DNA of 56,837 nucleotides from Elysia marginata (lineage: Eukaryota; Mollusca; Gastropoda; Plakobranchidae). Shown piece by piece: positions 34,789-45,809 of this stretch (the stretch's first letter is position 1; each line of letters begins with the position of its first letter). The stretch covers positions 77,934 to 134,770 of the forward strand of contig BMAT01005504.1 in NCBI GenBank assembly GCA_019649035.1. Direction: 5' to 3'. A program made the translations under genes and the position numbers. The notes beneath the pieces were generated by a model, which made no database searches, was not told the DNA's origin, and worked only from the letters and a program-made list of their open reading frames with translations.

Positions 34789-37700
34789 GTAGAGCTGGCA
34801 CTGGTGACTTCACTCAGTGACCGCTGGCTAATTAACCACTGGAACTACCTAGTATAAGCTAAGCTAGACCACAAGCACTCAGACAGATGGGGGGTAGAAA
34901 GTACATCAACGTAACCAATATCATGACGGTAATAGTATTAGCTTTGCTTGATGTGTGCCATTATAACCCATTTCGCAAAAAAAAAAATAATAAAAAGTGG
35001 TGATCAGGAGGGTTTAAAATGTTTATTTAAGGAAGTGTATTCAGTCATACAGTGAAATCTCAAACAACTAACATAACACACGCAAGAACGATAACCACAA
35101 CAACAAAAAGTACAAGAAGAAGAAGACCAAGAAGAAGAAGAAGAAAAAGAAAAAGAGGAAGAAGAAGAAGGAGAAGACGATAAAATTAATAGTAATAACG
35201 ATGATAGTGATGACGATAAGATTAACAATAGTTAAAAATGACAAATTACGTTTGTGGAGAATAGACTCTTTTCTCCATCACATACATCGAAATGCTCAAA
35301 TAACATTCAATTGGCTCTGCCCACGTAAAAACTCACACATACAATGCAAAAAAAAAAAAAACCAGTTTCAATACCAATGATTAAAACGTTCAATATAAAT
35401 GAATTAAAATGAAAGCTTAAAGTAACTATCCTTTGATCAAGGCAAATTCTATAAATTCAAATGAATTTGAGAAAAAATCAATAGAAAAAACCAGTGACAT
35501 AAAAACTCTATAAAGTACATCCGGGAAAACAAAAAAGGCATTTTTTCCTTAGATGCCGTTTTCACACATGCCATAAAAGAGATGGCCCTAAACATTAGCT
35601 CAGGCAAGAGCCTTGTTGGTCTCCGCATGGGCAGCTGAAGTACATGTGACCTGGTTGTGGGATTCGATGTTCGGAAGAAATTGGTTCATCTGCTAATGCG
35701 GTGGAGGAGGATGGAGGTGAACTGTTCCTCTCTCTGCAAGTCTTAAGTGAACTGTCTCTGATGTTAAGGCTTGTACACCTCCCTTTTACTTATTTCTTAA
35801 ACGATATTACCAGTTCCCTTACTTCTTGGATACCCTCTGTCTACCTATCTATCTGGCTCTCTGTCTGTCTATTTCCTAGTTACGAAGAGTACCACAATCA
35901 AGAAGCCTGTCAGCCTAAACCTAAACAAATTGGATTATAAATTTCTAATTGCCTATCTTATTTGAGTTGTGAGTATAGTTAAGAAACGTTATCGCCCAAC
36001 AAGTACTTTGCTGTTATGGCCGACCCAAAACAAAATTCTACTTAAAATATAGGAATCATGTGGCTGTATTTAGACGGCCACAAGCTGAATTTTTACAAGT
36101 CCAGGAAAAGATCCTTGAAACCAACTATATACCAGTAGCTTCACACTAAGCTTGATATTTTTAAAGCATTAATTTTGCGGAAAACCGCGGGGCGAGCTTA
36201 CCAAAACCTACGTATCTGGTCATGGTTTAGCCAGCTGTGCAAACAGGGTCACAAGTGTTGCGATATTATTGGGAGGCGTATCACGATTTTTCTCTATTTT
36301 CAACATTCTTATTTTTAGTTAGCCATAGTGTATCAAGAAGAATACCACTTTGAATTTGTGTCATATAACTTAGTTTTATCATGTAATCATAAGTGAAGAT
36401 TATACTTACTTCTTGTGTCGGAATGTTTCTAACAATAGAAAAGCAGATAAACTCTATTAGTAATATAAAAGCAGCGATTATTTTTTCACAGCAAAGCCTC
36501 TATTGAGTTTGGTGAAAAATGTCATACAGCATTGTCAAAATTTCCTATTTGGGTGAGGCTTTACATTACAGGCGAAACAATTGAAATGACAGATAAAGCG
36601 GAGCGATTTTATCCCCTTGTGCGTGCCATGATTACAAGAACTTAACAGAAATTACTAAATTGTTGTAAGCCTGATTATTGTGCTGTGGACAGCGATGTCA
36701 GATTGCCACCCAACACACAAAGTGGGTTGCCTCCCCTAAAAAGCTAGAAAACTGAAACACCCATACTTTGTGACAAAGGCAGAGAAACAATGCTAATCTG
36801 TCTGACTCGGACCAAACTCGCAATATATGACAAAGTAAAAGACAAGTGAAGATAATCTTTCTGATCTGCTTTCATAATTCTCTGACCTTAATACAACCCC
36901 TTTCTCTCCCTTTTTAGCACAATTTTACAGAATCATTTTTAATCAACCTTGTGCTTGGGTTCAACTGTTCCTCTCTCTGACATTACGTTTACTTTATTTA
37001 TACGCATGCCTGTCGGTCTATTTGCCTGCCTGCTTGTCACCGTGTTTCTGTCCATCTAACTTTATCTCTGTCTTTTTCTCTCCATCCCACTCTCCCTTTC
37101 TCTCTCTAAAACACTCTCTAACGAGACGAAATTTCATACCGATCAGCGTTAAGCCAGGCTGAATCTTATATAACAACATAGCGCGTGGAACACAAAGTTT
37201 TTGCATAAACACCACAAACTATAAAAACTCAACGAAACAACGTATAGTTCACACTGAACTACTTGTAACTTTGTGACACGCCCTAAACTCTTACCGACTT
37301 TCTTAACGCGGTTATCGCTTTTGGAAAAAACCTTTCAATTTCAAAGTCAGAAAAAATTTCTCGTTAAACTTAAAGCTAACGCTTTGCATTTTATTTGTTA
37401 CAACTTTTGTAGAGCTGAACAATTGTTTTAATTTATTTTTAAAGTTGAGAGAAACTGGAACAGATGCTTAAAAATTGAAGCAATTGAAAAAAAAAGTAGC
37501 AACCTCAATTTCAAATTGGGATTAAAAAGGGCCGAAGAGTAATTTATAATTCTGATATAATGCCAAAACTTAAGAAGATAAAAATGGCTGAGTAAGGAAA
37601 GAGGGGTTGAATTTATGATTAAAAAAAATTGAAAGTTTCAGAATAAAAATGAAATGAAAACAACCCTGCTCTCCAGGCAGCCAAGATAAAATTAATTACA

Positions 37701-38099
37701 AGATTTTATCTAAAAAACGACCGTCATAAAACATTGGAAGGACGAAGCAAGGTTTTAACAGGAAGCTCAAGATTAAGCGGCAAGTTTGCTTCATTATGGC
37801 CAAGCTCTGGTTCTATTTTTTATCCCGCTCTAGCCATCACCTCGATGTCTAATCTTCTGTTTCCGTCCAACCTGAGAGTTCTCGTCGGCTGCTTCACACT
37901 GCGGCTACTCCAAGGATGATTTGCCCTGAAACCCCAGGTCTGTTAAGAGCTTTCTCAAGTAGAAGCAATGCAGAAATTTATCTTCCTTTTAAAAAAATAT
38001 TACGAGTTTTCCATCTTGTCTGGTTTACACTTTTACCCTCAATAACTTCCTATTCTCTTATTCCTTGGTCTACCATGCTAGCCTGCTGAATCTCACCTT
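34789..38099. other. AT-rich DNA with purine repeats, no gene seen
   Basis: GAAGAA units at about 35113-35180. No recognisable coding exon. The frame at 35701-35940 shows no domain. Confidence 0.5.
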
Positions 38100-38188
38100 C
38101 GTCTCTTGTCCTCCTCCTTTTCTTCTTCCTCCTATTGTTTTTCTTCTTTCAGTTCTTCTTCTTCTCCTTTTTCTTCTTCTTTTTTCCT
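38100..38188 (+). repeat. Pyrimidine-rich (TTC)n/(TCC)n tract
   Basis: Almost purely C and T, with TTCTTC and TCCTCC units. The serine-rich frame is its translation. Confidence 0.85.
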
Positions 38189-38882
38189 AATATATAACTT
38201 GTTTTTAAGCTTCCATTGGCGTGCATTGATTCAAATACATTATAAAAGTAAAGTTGCTAATTCAAGCCAGCGCCTTTCAAAACGTATATTACACTTTTGA
38301 TAAAAAACCTTTCTCATGACACACACCTGCGCGACAGTTTTATGTTTCGATTTAGTAAAGCTCTTTTTGATACCAATCTTTTGATTGCATTTTCTGTTTT
38401 GAAATCCCAACGCAGTTTTTGTCGTAATGCAAATTATAAATTGAAGTTTTTAATGTAAAAAAATCGATTAATTCTGTGAAGTCAAACATTCTAATGAGGG
38501 TTACCTACATTATTTATGTGATTTGAAAATAAACTATATAAAAAATCAATACATGTTAGATATAGCTCTCAATAAAAGTTTTGAAACAGAAATTAAAAGG
38601 GAGAGATGAATATAGTTTGACATTCCTTTTCCAGTTTTTTTTAAATTTTCGAATTTCTCAATTCTGTAAAAATTAACGCGTGCTATACTTACCTCAACAT
38701 TCTTCTAGAATGTGGATGATATACATATCAGTGATACTTCTTTAACAAAAAACTATGCTTCGAGCACTTTTTCTTTTGAAAGATTTAAAATCCCTTTTTT
38801 AACTAGCATATGAAACATACAAAATCACAGCCGAATATTTTCTATCAGTGCGGCAACTGCGCGCTACTTCTCCGCTGCATCT

Positions 38883-38925
38883 GTTGCTGCTGCTGCTGCG
38901 ACTACTACTACTACTACTGCTACTG

Positions 38926-38961
<36 letters not shown>

Positions 38962-39111
38962 TACTACTACTATTACTACTACTATTACTACTGCGACTCC
39001 TGTTCAATTTACTATTACTACTACTACTACTGCTACTACTACTACTACTACTACTATACTACTACTACTATTACTACTACTATTACTTCTACTATTACTC
39101 CTACTTTACTA
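38883..39111 (+). repeat. Compound (CTG)/(CTA)n microsatellite
   Basis: CTG units at 38883-38899, then CTA/ACT blocks separated by short non-repeat stretches (about 38995-39010). Confidence 0.95.
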
Positions 39112-41159
39112 CATTTTCATTATATACAATCGAACTGTACCGCTGTGATAGATTTTGTGTTGCTGCTTTCGCTAAAAGTACAATTGAACAAATTGTAATG
39201 TAGCATAAAGAAGAAGGCGCGAGATCGATAGGTAGACCTTCACACAAGGAGACGTCGGGCCAAATAAAAGAGTACGAAAATAGACTAAAAAGGGGATGGA
39301 TTTGCAAAAACATTGTCCAGAAGGTCTTTGGGGCCCAGGGCCCCTCACTCACACGCTGTCGAGCTGGACAGTCAAGGATCGGCTTAGAAAGAAAGGAAAA
39401 CGAATGGACTGGATGGGACTCAAGGAGAAAGTCCTCAGTGTAGAATAGCCAGCACTAACACCATGTCCTCGGGGATCGACTGACCCGTTACTTCAGTTGA
39501 TGGTTAAAAAAATTTAAAAAAACTCACCCCACAAAAAATATTAATGGATTTACAACTTTATAAGGAAATTTATCTTTCACCTTAAAGTCTATCATCTCGA
39601 ACTTTTTTTTCTTCACAAAATATTTTTTATAGCATTTCCCTGACCCCTGCAATACCATTTCTATTTTTTCCAGCATCCAAACATTTCCAGAACTCTTGAA
39701 GATCCACAATTAATCCCGGCTGTAATAATGTGAAAAATGACGTTAAGTAAGAAATTTACGAGTGACAAAGGTTTGGCACCAGGCACATCCACACTGACCG
39801 ATAATGATAAAACTGGTTGAACTTTAAAAATCTAGGAATACTGAATAGGACTCTGTCAAAGATCAGAAAAATAATAATATCTCCAACTTCCTTTTTGACG
39901 CAGTGCCTGCTTTAAGTCATTAAATCGTCAGTCTGCTACGCTATAAGAGTGTAAAACGCCCATTGCTAGGTAGAACCTCAGAGTCATGTTAAGCTCCTTA
40001 ACGTTAGGTAACCGCGTGTGATCAGTTTTGGTATGGTAAAGTTAGTAATGGTCGCAACGTATGGAATCTACAAACGCACAAGAAGCAGTTAATCGGGAGC
40101 ACACAAATCATGCCCATAGTTACTCCGCATGTTTAACCAATCAACAATCACATGAAAAGAAATTACAAACCAAATAATCTAGAAGGGGATGGGGGCCATG
40201 TAAAAGCTGGGCAAAACCAAACTTTTGATTACCACTGACTGCACATTATCTTTCAAAGGTGTTGTTTGTAGGTTGTAAACTTCCCTAGGCGTTGAAAAAC
40301 ATCAGAACTCATGATGTGAGGTTACAAATTGCTTTAACTCGGTAGACGGGCCAATCTGTTGGACCACAGCAGAGACCATCAATTTATGTTGAGCTTCAAG
40401 GGTATAGATATTAAAACTAGACTAAAAAACTTAAACAAAGAATATTAGTTTTACCATATCGAAATTGTTCCTCCTATCTCACCTTCCTATTCCAGGGCCG
40501 ATTCTTTCTTCTTTCATTTTTGGTTCCTAACACCAGAATGCTAATAAAACGTGTCAAGCCAAAAAGATATGTCTTAACTCTTTGTAATTATTACAAAAAT
40601 ATATAAGCACTCAATGCAGACTACGGATATCTTGAACAGTTGCAAGAAACATAGGCAGGGAATTTCATTTAATTGCTAATTATTTCTATTAGCCCAAATT
40701 TAAGGGGATCAAAATATTCAACTGCTTAGAAGCAAGAATACAATTAAAACAAGCAAAACGTTAAAAAGCAAATATGAAATAAGAAAATATTTCCAGATTG
40801 GCATTCCTGATTAATCGAACTCTTACCTGCTCAAGAAGGTCTCAGTTGCCATTAATACGAAACACCCACTAGCGAAGTTTTGTCTGAATCAAAACAACGT
40901 CTTTAATCACCAGTCCGATGAAGTGGATCTGCCAGCATTTTGCAAACATCGGCGATCCTTTGACTACTTTCTTCCCGAACTAATGTACACAACCGTGAAC
41001 AGTATACACAGCAAGAACAAATAGAAACCAATATATTAAAAAGAATAACTAGACCTATCTTTTGAACGGCCTTTGCATGACTTATGTCGCCTGAGGCAGA
41101 AAGTAGAAGAATGAAAACTCGATGACAATATTATTAGTAATGATTGGGCGCATTAAAGC
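39112..41159. other. Non-coding DNA, no gene seen
   Basis: Includes a 15-bp palindrome GGGGCCCAGGGCCCC at 39330-39344 within a GC-richer patch (39200-39480). No protein similarity recognised on either strand. Confidence 0.45.
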
Positions 41160-41560
41160 TTAGTCTAAGTCTTTTCGGCCGCGACCGATCCCAGCGGGTA
41201 CCCGTGAGTTGCGCGGATCCGCGCGCCAGATCAGGTAGAATGATCTATCCAACTAGTGGCGGCATTGGCTACTTACTAAAGCCAGGACCTGCTGCTTGCC
41301 AGTGTAGGTCGAGGGTAGAATCTATAGAGAGCGCCGGCCGGCCGTAGATCGACATGGGGGACCTGCCTCTCTCACCTCTTGAAGAAGCCAGAGCGTCAAG
41401 ACTAACGAGGTTTGTAGCCGGATTACTCGCCGCTGACAAACAGACCGAATTCCACCCGCCTCAGCGGGCCGTGTGAGGGGACGGACGAGGAGAAAGCGGA
41501 GGACAGACCAGGGAATGTAGTTTTGGGTGGAGGGCTATCTGATTAGACTGTAAGCCTGAG
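41160..41560. other. Isolated CpG-rich, GC-rich island of unknown nature
   Basis: About 400 bases that are clearly GC-richer than the surroundings and dense in CpG (GCGCGGATCCGCGCGCC, GCGCCGGCCGGCCG). It ends at about 41570-41590 in an A/T-rich GATAGAATAAGATAAATC tail. A 66-codon frame crosses it without recognisable domains. It could be an unmethylated promoter-type island, or the 3' part of a retroelement whose tail is the GATAAGATAA-like end. Confidence 0.45.
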
Positions 41561-41590
41561 CGTTAAGATCAGATAGAATAAGATAAATCT

Positions 41591-42665
41591 TTAGTTGGAG
41601 TAACACATTTATCTGCTCCCCATCTCGATCTGCATTGTTTAACGATTACTTTGTGTGTTTCGATCACAACACAGAACTACAGAGGGATTTTACTGATCTT
41701 CTCTTCACAACCACCAAAATTGCTTATAAAAAGAAGCCATGGAGAGTATAAAGCCTTAATCATTGCATGGTGGGTATAAGCCTAAAGGCCTACGACTATT
41801 TATGGCTCAAACCTTAAAATCTGCTCTGCCTGTAAAACTTTATTGAGGAATATGCAGTTTATTAAATTGCTTTTCCATAAATATGTTCTTAGAAAAGCCT
41901 GCCACATACGCGCAACATTCTACAAGACAAACACAGTGCAAGAAAATGAATTAAAATATTCTTTTACCATTGAAACAGGGAAATTTCCAAAGCCTTTGGC
42001 GTAAAAGCACAATAAGTTCAAAAATGAAAACAAAGACGAACTGACAAAACTTGAAACAAAATGGCGCCATTTTAAATTCATAATTGAAAGAAAGAAATTG
42101 TCTGCTCAATAAACTGAATACGGAAAATGGTTTGTTGACATATCAACATTAACAAGGGAAACGATTTCACTATAAAAAGTTTTTTTTTATTAACAAATTA
42201 TTCTAAAACTGTCATGACATAATAGTCAGACCAATCACGGATTCTTACAAGGCGATTTAGGCCTACAAGTCATATCACTGTGACCCTCAAGGATATCGAA
42301 AAGCAAAGGCACCCTGACAGGTAAAATAACGTTTTTTTTAAACCCCAGCGACTCGGCAACTATATGTTGTAAGCGCTTTACATGGGTTTTCCGACAAGCC
42401 AATACGGGCTATATCATCTACAGTACTCACATCGGAGGTTCATTCGAGGCGCATCGCTCTAGCAAGATCTTTCACTGCGTTTTACCGGTTGCTCATTTAA
42501 AAACTGACAATGATTATCGAAAAAAAAAATGGATTTTTAATGGATAGAAATAAAACAGACAGAAATCATCTGAAAGAATCACACACAGTCAGAAAGCCGA
42601 AGCCAACTATTACCTCCTCTTTCAAGCTAATACCACCGCGCAATGTTATTGGAAACAGAGACAAA
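41591..42665. other. AT-rich DNA, no gene seen
   Basis: Contains a perfect 16-bp palindrome AAAATGGCGCCATTTT at 42058-42073. Otherwise nothing supportable. Confidence 0.5.
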
Positions 42666-42668
42666 TAA

Positions 42669-42684
42669 GAGCGAGAGAGAGAGA

Positions 42685-42748
<64 letters not shown>

Positions 42749-42771
42749 GAGAGACAGAGAGAGAAAGAGAG
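42669..42771 (+). repeat. (GA)n with an internal (GACA)n block
   Basis: GA dinucleotides at 42690-42727, GACA units to about 42747, then GA-rich sequence. Confidence 0.95.
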
Positions 42772-43754
42772 ATAAACGGAGGATAGACGATAGAAGCGAC
42801 AACAACCAACCAACAAAAATACTTCAGAGTTGTGTTCAGAAGTGTGGAGCAGCCCACCATCTAAAATATTGGAATATTGGATATGTTTCGAAAAATCAAA
42901 CACATAAAAGGGTTTAGAGGATATCTAATTTTAAATAATAGGAATACATTGTTCTGGATACACAAATTAATTGCCGCCGATCACAAAAAAATAAAAAAAA
43001 TAAACACACACAAATCTCTTTAAAAGTTTCAGTAGCCATGGTCCGTAGAGATGAAGCAAAAGTGCCAAATTCTTATGTTTACATTACAATTCAACTAGGC
43101 TTTAACTGGCCCGTCTAGGGTATTATTTGATTTAAAAGAACCCTGCATCCTATGATCCCAAAACAGAAAAAGACAGTAAATCACACGACAGTATACGATT
43201 AGTTGTGTAGATCTCTTCATCACTTCATCCAGCTTACTCTATCGCTAACATTGCCATTGTGAGTACCACACAAGCAGTCAAAACATGGAAATAGAGTGGG
43301 CGAACGAAGGACTTACACAATCCTTATAAATCTGTTGCGAGCTAAAATTCCTAGGACCAGCCCATAACACTTGTTAGGCATTGCATTGAACGAAAACTCC
43401 AAGAACGAGAACGTCCGGCCATAGGCTCATCATCTGGGACTTAATGAGGTAACCGAGAGGACTCAATCTGCGGGCAGGCAAATGGTCTGGATAATTTTAG
43501 TCTGCGAGAGAGCCCAGTCTTTACTGAACGCCCACCACGTGCATGGAATCTCGCCCATTTAAACTGACGCATGAAGCCTTCATCTGTTGGAAATACTCCC
43601 CATTGTTGTCGGTGAATAGCGACGTTAGCATTCTGTGGTTTAGGTTTTAGACTTTTATTCAGATGTTTTTCAAGTCATTAAAAACAAGAATTAATTTGGG
43701 GGTTAGAAAAATTGTCTTTTTTAAAAATTTTAACAAGTTTTTTTTACATTAGAT
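42772..43754. other. Non-coding DNA, no gene seen
   Basis: 43290-43610 is of more balanced composition but shows no coding frame, tRNA boxes or inverted repeats that I can support. Confidence 0.45.
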
Positions 43755-43976
43755 TGCGAGAGATGCAAAGATAGACAGACAGACAGATGGATAGTAAAAG
43801 AGAATAGAAAAACAGGGAGAAAAAGGGAACGAATTGAACAAAGGCAGCGAGAAAGAGATCTATAAAAAGGTAGTGAGAAAGCGATAGGGAGAGGGAGAAA
43901 GAAAGAAAGAGGGGAGATAAAGATAGAGAGAGAGAAAGAGAGAAAGAAAGAGAGAGATATATATAGAGAGGGAGAG
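43755..43976 (+). repeat. Purine-rich GA/GATA/GAAA tract
   Basis: Includes GACA units (43774-43787), GAAA units and GAGA units. The Ser/Leu-rich minus-strand frames are repeat translations. Confidence 0.9.
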
Positions 43977-44065
43977 GTTAGGTTCTTTGAAATTACAAAC
44001 AACCCGAGCACAAAGATCTCGGCAGTAACAATTAAAAAGAACAACAATAAGTAAATGTGAAAAAC

Positions 44066-44348
44066 GTGGCATGAAAAAGAGACCTCAAACTAGTCCTTAG
44101 TGAATGCAAATTGAGCATGGCACAAGTTTAGTAAAACAAGCCTCGAACTAGGCTAAAGAGAATATACATTTCTGAGGCAAGGCGCAAAATACGAACAAAT
44201 ACCTCGAACTAATTTACAGTGAACGTGGATTCCCTAGACATGATACAAGATCAGAAAATAGTCCTTGAACTAGTACTCAAGGAATATAGATCTCGACAAA
44301 GTCGGCAGACGTCGGGACGTCTTCAAATCAGTTACAGCGTAATATAGA
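44066..44348 (+). repeat. Degenerate ~60-bp tandem repeat, about five units
   Basis: A CCTCGAACTAG-like core recurs at 44083, 44141, 44202, 44263 and about 44320 (spacings 58, 61, 61, 57). Around each core the order is conserved: CATGGCACAAG-like sequence upstream, and TACAGTGAATATAGAT-like sequence downstream. Units have drifted strongly, so this is an old minisatellite or satellite remnant. No coding frame follows it. Confidence 0.75.
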
Positions 44349-44458
44349 GGAAGAAAGCGAAATACTGATCACATGGTTTGGGCGCCGCAGTGAGCTACAG
44401 GGTGGACGAAAACTAGCACAAGGCAGAACCGATGAGAAAAAAAAGACAGACCTATAAA

Positions 44459-44509
44459 AAGAGTTGGATTCGAACCTGGGCCACTCAATGGCACCACCGC
44501 CTTGCCAGT
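44459..44509 (-). mobile_element. tRNA-like relic with intact box B, probable SINE head fragment
   Basis: On the minus strand a box B (GGTTCGAATCC) lies about 30 bases after a weak box A (TGGCAAGGCGG). There is no complete tRNA fold and no CCA-type end, and the upstream side is a (CT)n tract, so a decayed tRNA-derived element is more likely than a tRNA gene. Confidence 0.35.
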
Positions 44510-44545
44510 CGAGAGAGAGATAGAGAGAGAGAGAGAGATAGAGAA

Positions 44546-44594
<49 letters not shown>

Positions 44595-44596
44595 AA
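44509..44596 (+). repeat. (GA)n microsatellite with TAGA interruptions
   Basis: GA units with a few GATAGA breaks. Confidence 0.95.
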
Positions 44597-45626
44597 TAAT
44601 GCACATGCACAAAGAAAGAAACATAAAGAAAGATAGAAAAAGAGACGGTAGAGAAACTTACGGTGGTTAAAAACACTAGGGTCGAAATAGGAGCAAAAAT
44701 AGGAGCAAACACCCAAACAACCGCACCACCACACGATGTTCCAATCCTTCGACTGCCAATAATCAAGAATGATCATTTTTCATGCTAAATAATTTCATGG
44801 CCAATGAGACCTTGATGAAAAATCCAAACAAAAAGAGATAAAGGTGAAAGGATATCAAACCTGCATGATCATAATTTGATGACTATGGAAACATGCATGC
44901 ACTTGAAATCCATTTTTTCTAGTTGACAGTTTGTATACTTAGACAAACAATAATGGCGCATGATGAAAAACATAAACGTTTCATAAAAATTGATTTGGCT
45001 TTGTGTGTGATGAAAGCAACTTGAAAGTGGACAATGTCTGCCTGGGTCGGCACGAAAATTACACTTACTGCCTTCTTTACATCTTTTCACCTACCCTTCT
45101 TTCTATCTATTTATCTCTCTATCAATTTGTCTATTTACCTACCCTTGCTATTACATATTTATCAACTTATGTGTGTACCTAAACGTCTATGCCCTACCTA
45201 TGTACCTGCATCAGCCTCTTTCCATCAACTTTTCTCTGCCATTTTAAATAAGTTTGATTTACAGAAATATAAAATTATGACTTTGTCGATGTTCAAGGTT
45301 TTCGGTTTCAAATAATAGCTTAAAATTTGTTCCTCTTGTTCTCCATCAGCAAGAATTCCCTAAGTGATTCACCAAAAGGTCAAGAAAAGATTTTGAACGC
45401 GCTTTCACCTTGATAAACGTGAAAAAAAAACTTAAGTCAGAAGAAGTGTTTTCAATTTCAGTTATATAAGTGATTATCTTTTAAAGTTGCAGCTAACTTT
45501 TCGATATATTTTTTGAACGCTTTCAAAATGGCGTGGCTAATGAAGCAATTCATTGTATAAAAAGTAATTGCTGATTAAAGAACAACAGCGTGCATAAATC
45601 AAGCTTCCTCAGACTAATTTATGATT
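44597..45626. other. AT-rich DNA, no gene seen
   Basis: Some weak TATC/TTTATC units near 45105-45130. Nothing else supportable. Confidence 0.5.
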
Positions 45627-45809
45627 GTGTATACATTTCGTAAATATAGCGTCTCGCTATCAAAATGACGGACGCTCCCGGAACGTAGAGTAAAACGGTG
45701 GATCAATGTGACTCTATTTTACGTTGAACACAAAAGAGTTATACTCCAACTACGGGGAGTGTCCGCCATTTTGATAACGAAATGCAATATTTTTGCAATA
45801 TGCACACCC
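45627..45809. mobile_element. MITE-like element with ~70-bp terminal inverted repeats
   Basis: The left arm (45627-45696) and right arm (45738-45809) are imperfect inverted copies around a ~41-bp centre. In the best-matching core, 45655-45679 and 45755-45779 agree at 22 of 25 positions (TATCAAAATGRCGGAC). There is no coding capacity, so it would be mobilised in trans by a DNA transposase. No clear target-site duplication, so the outer ends are approximate and the superfamily is unassigned. Confidence 0.72.
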
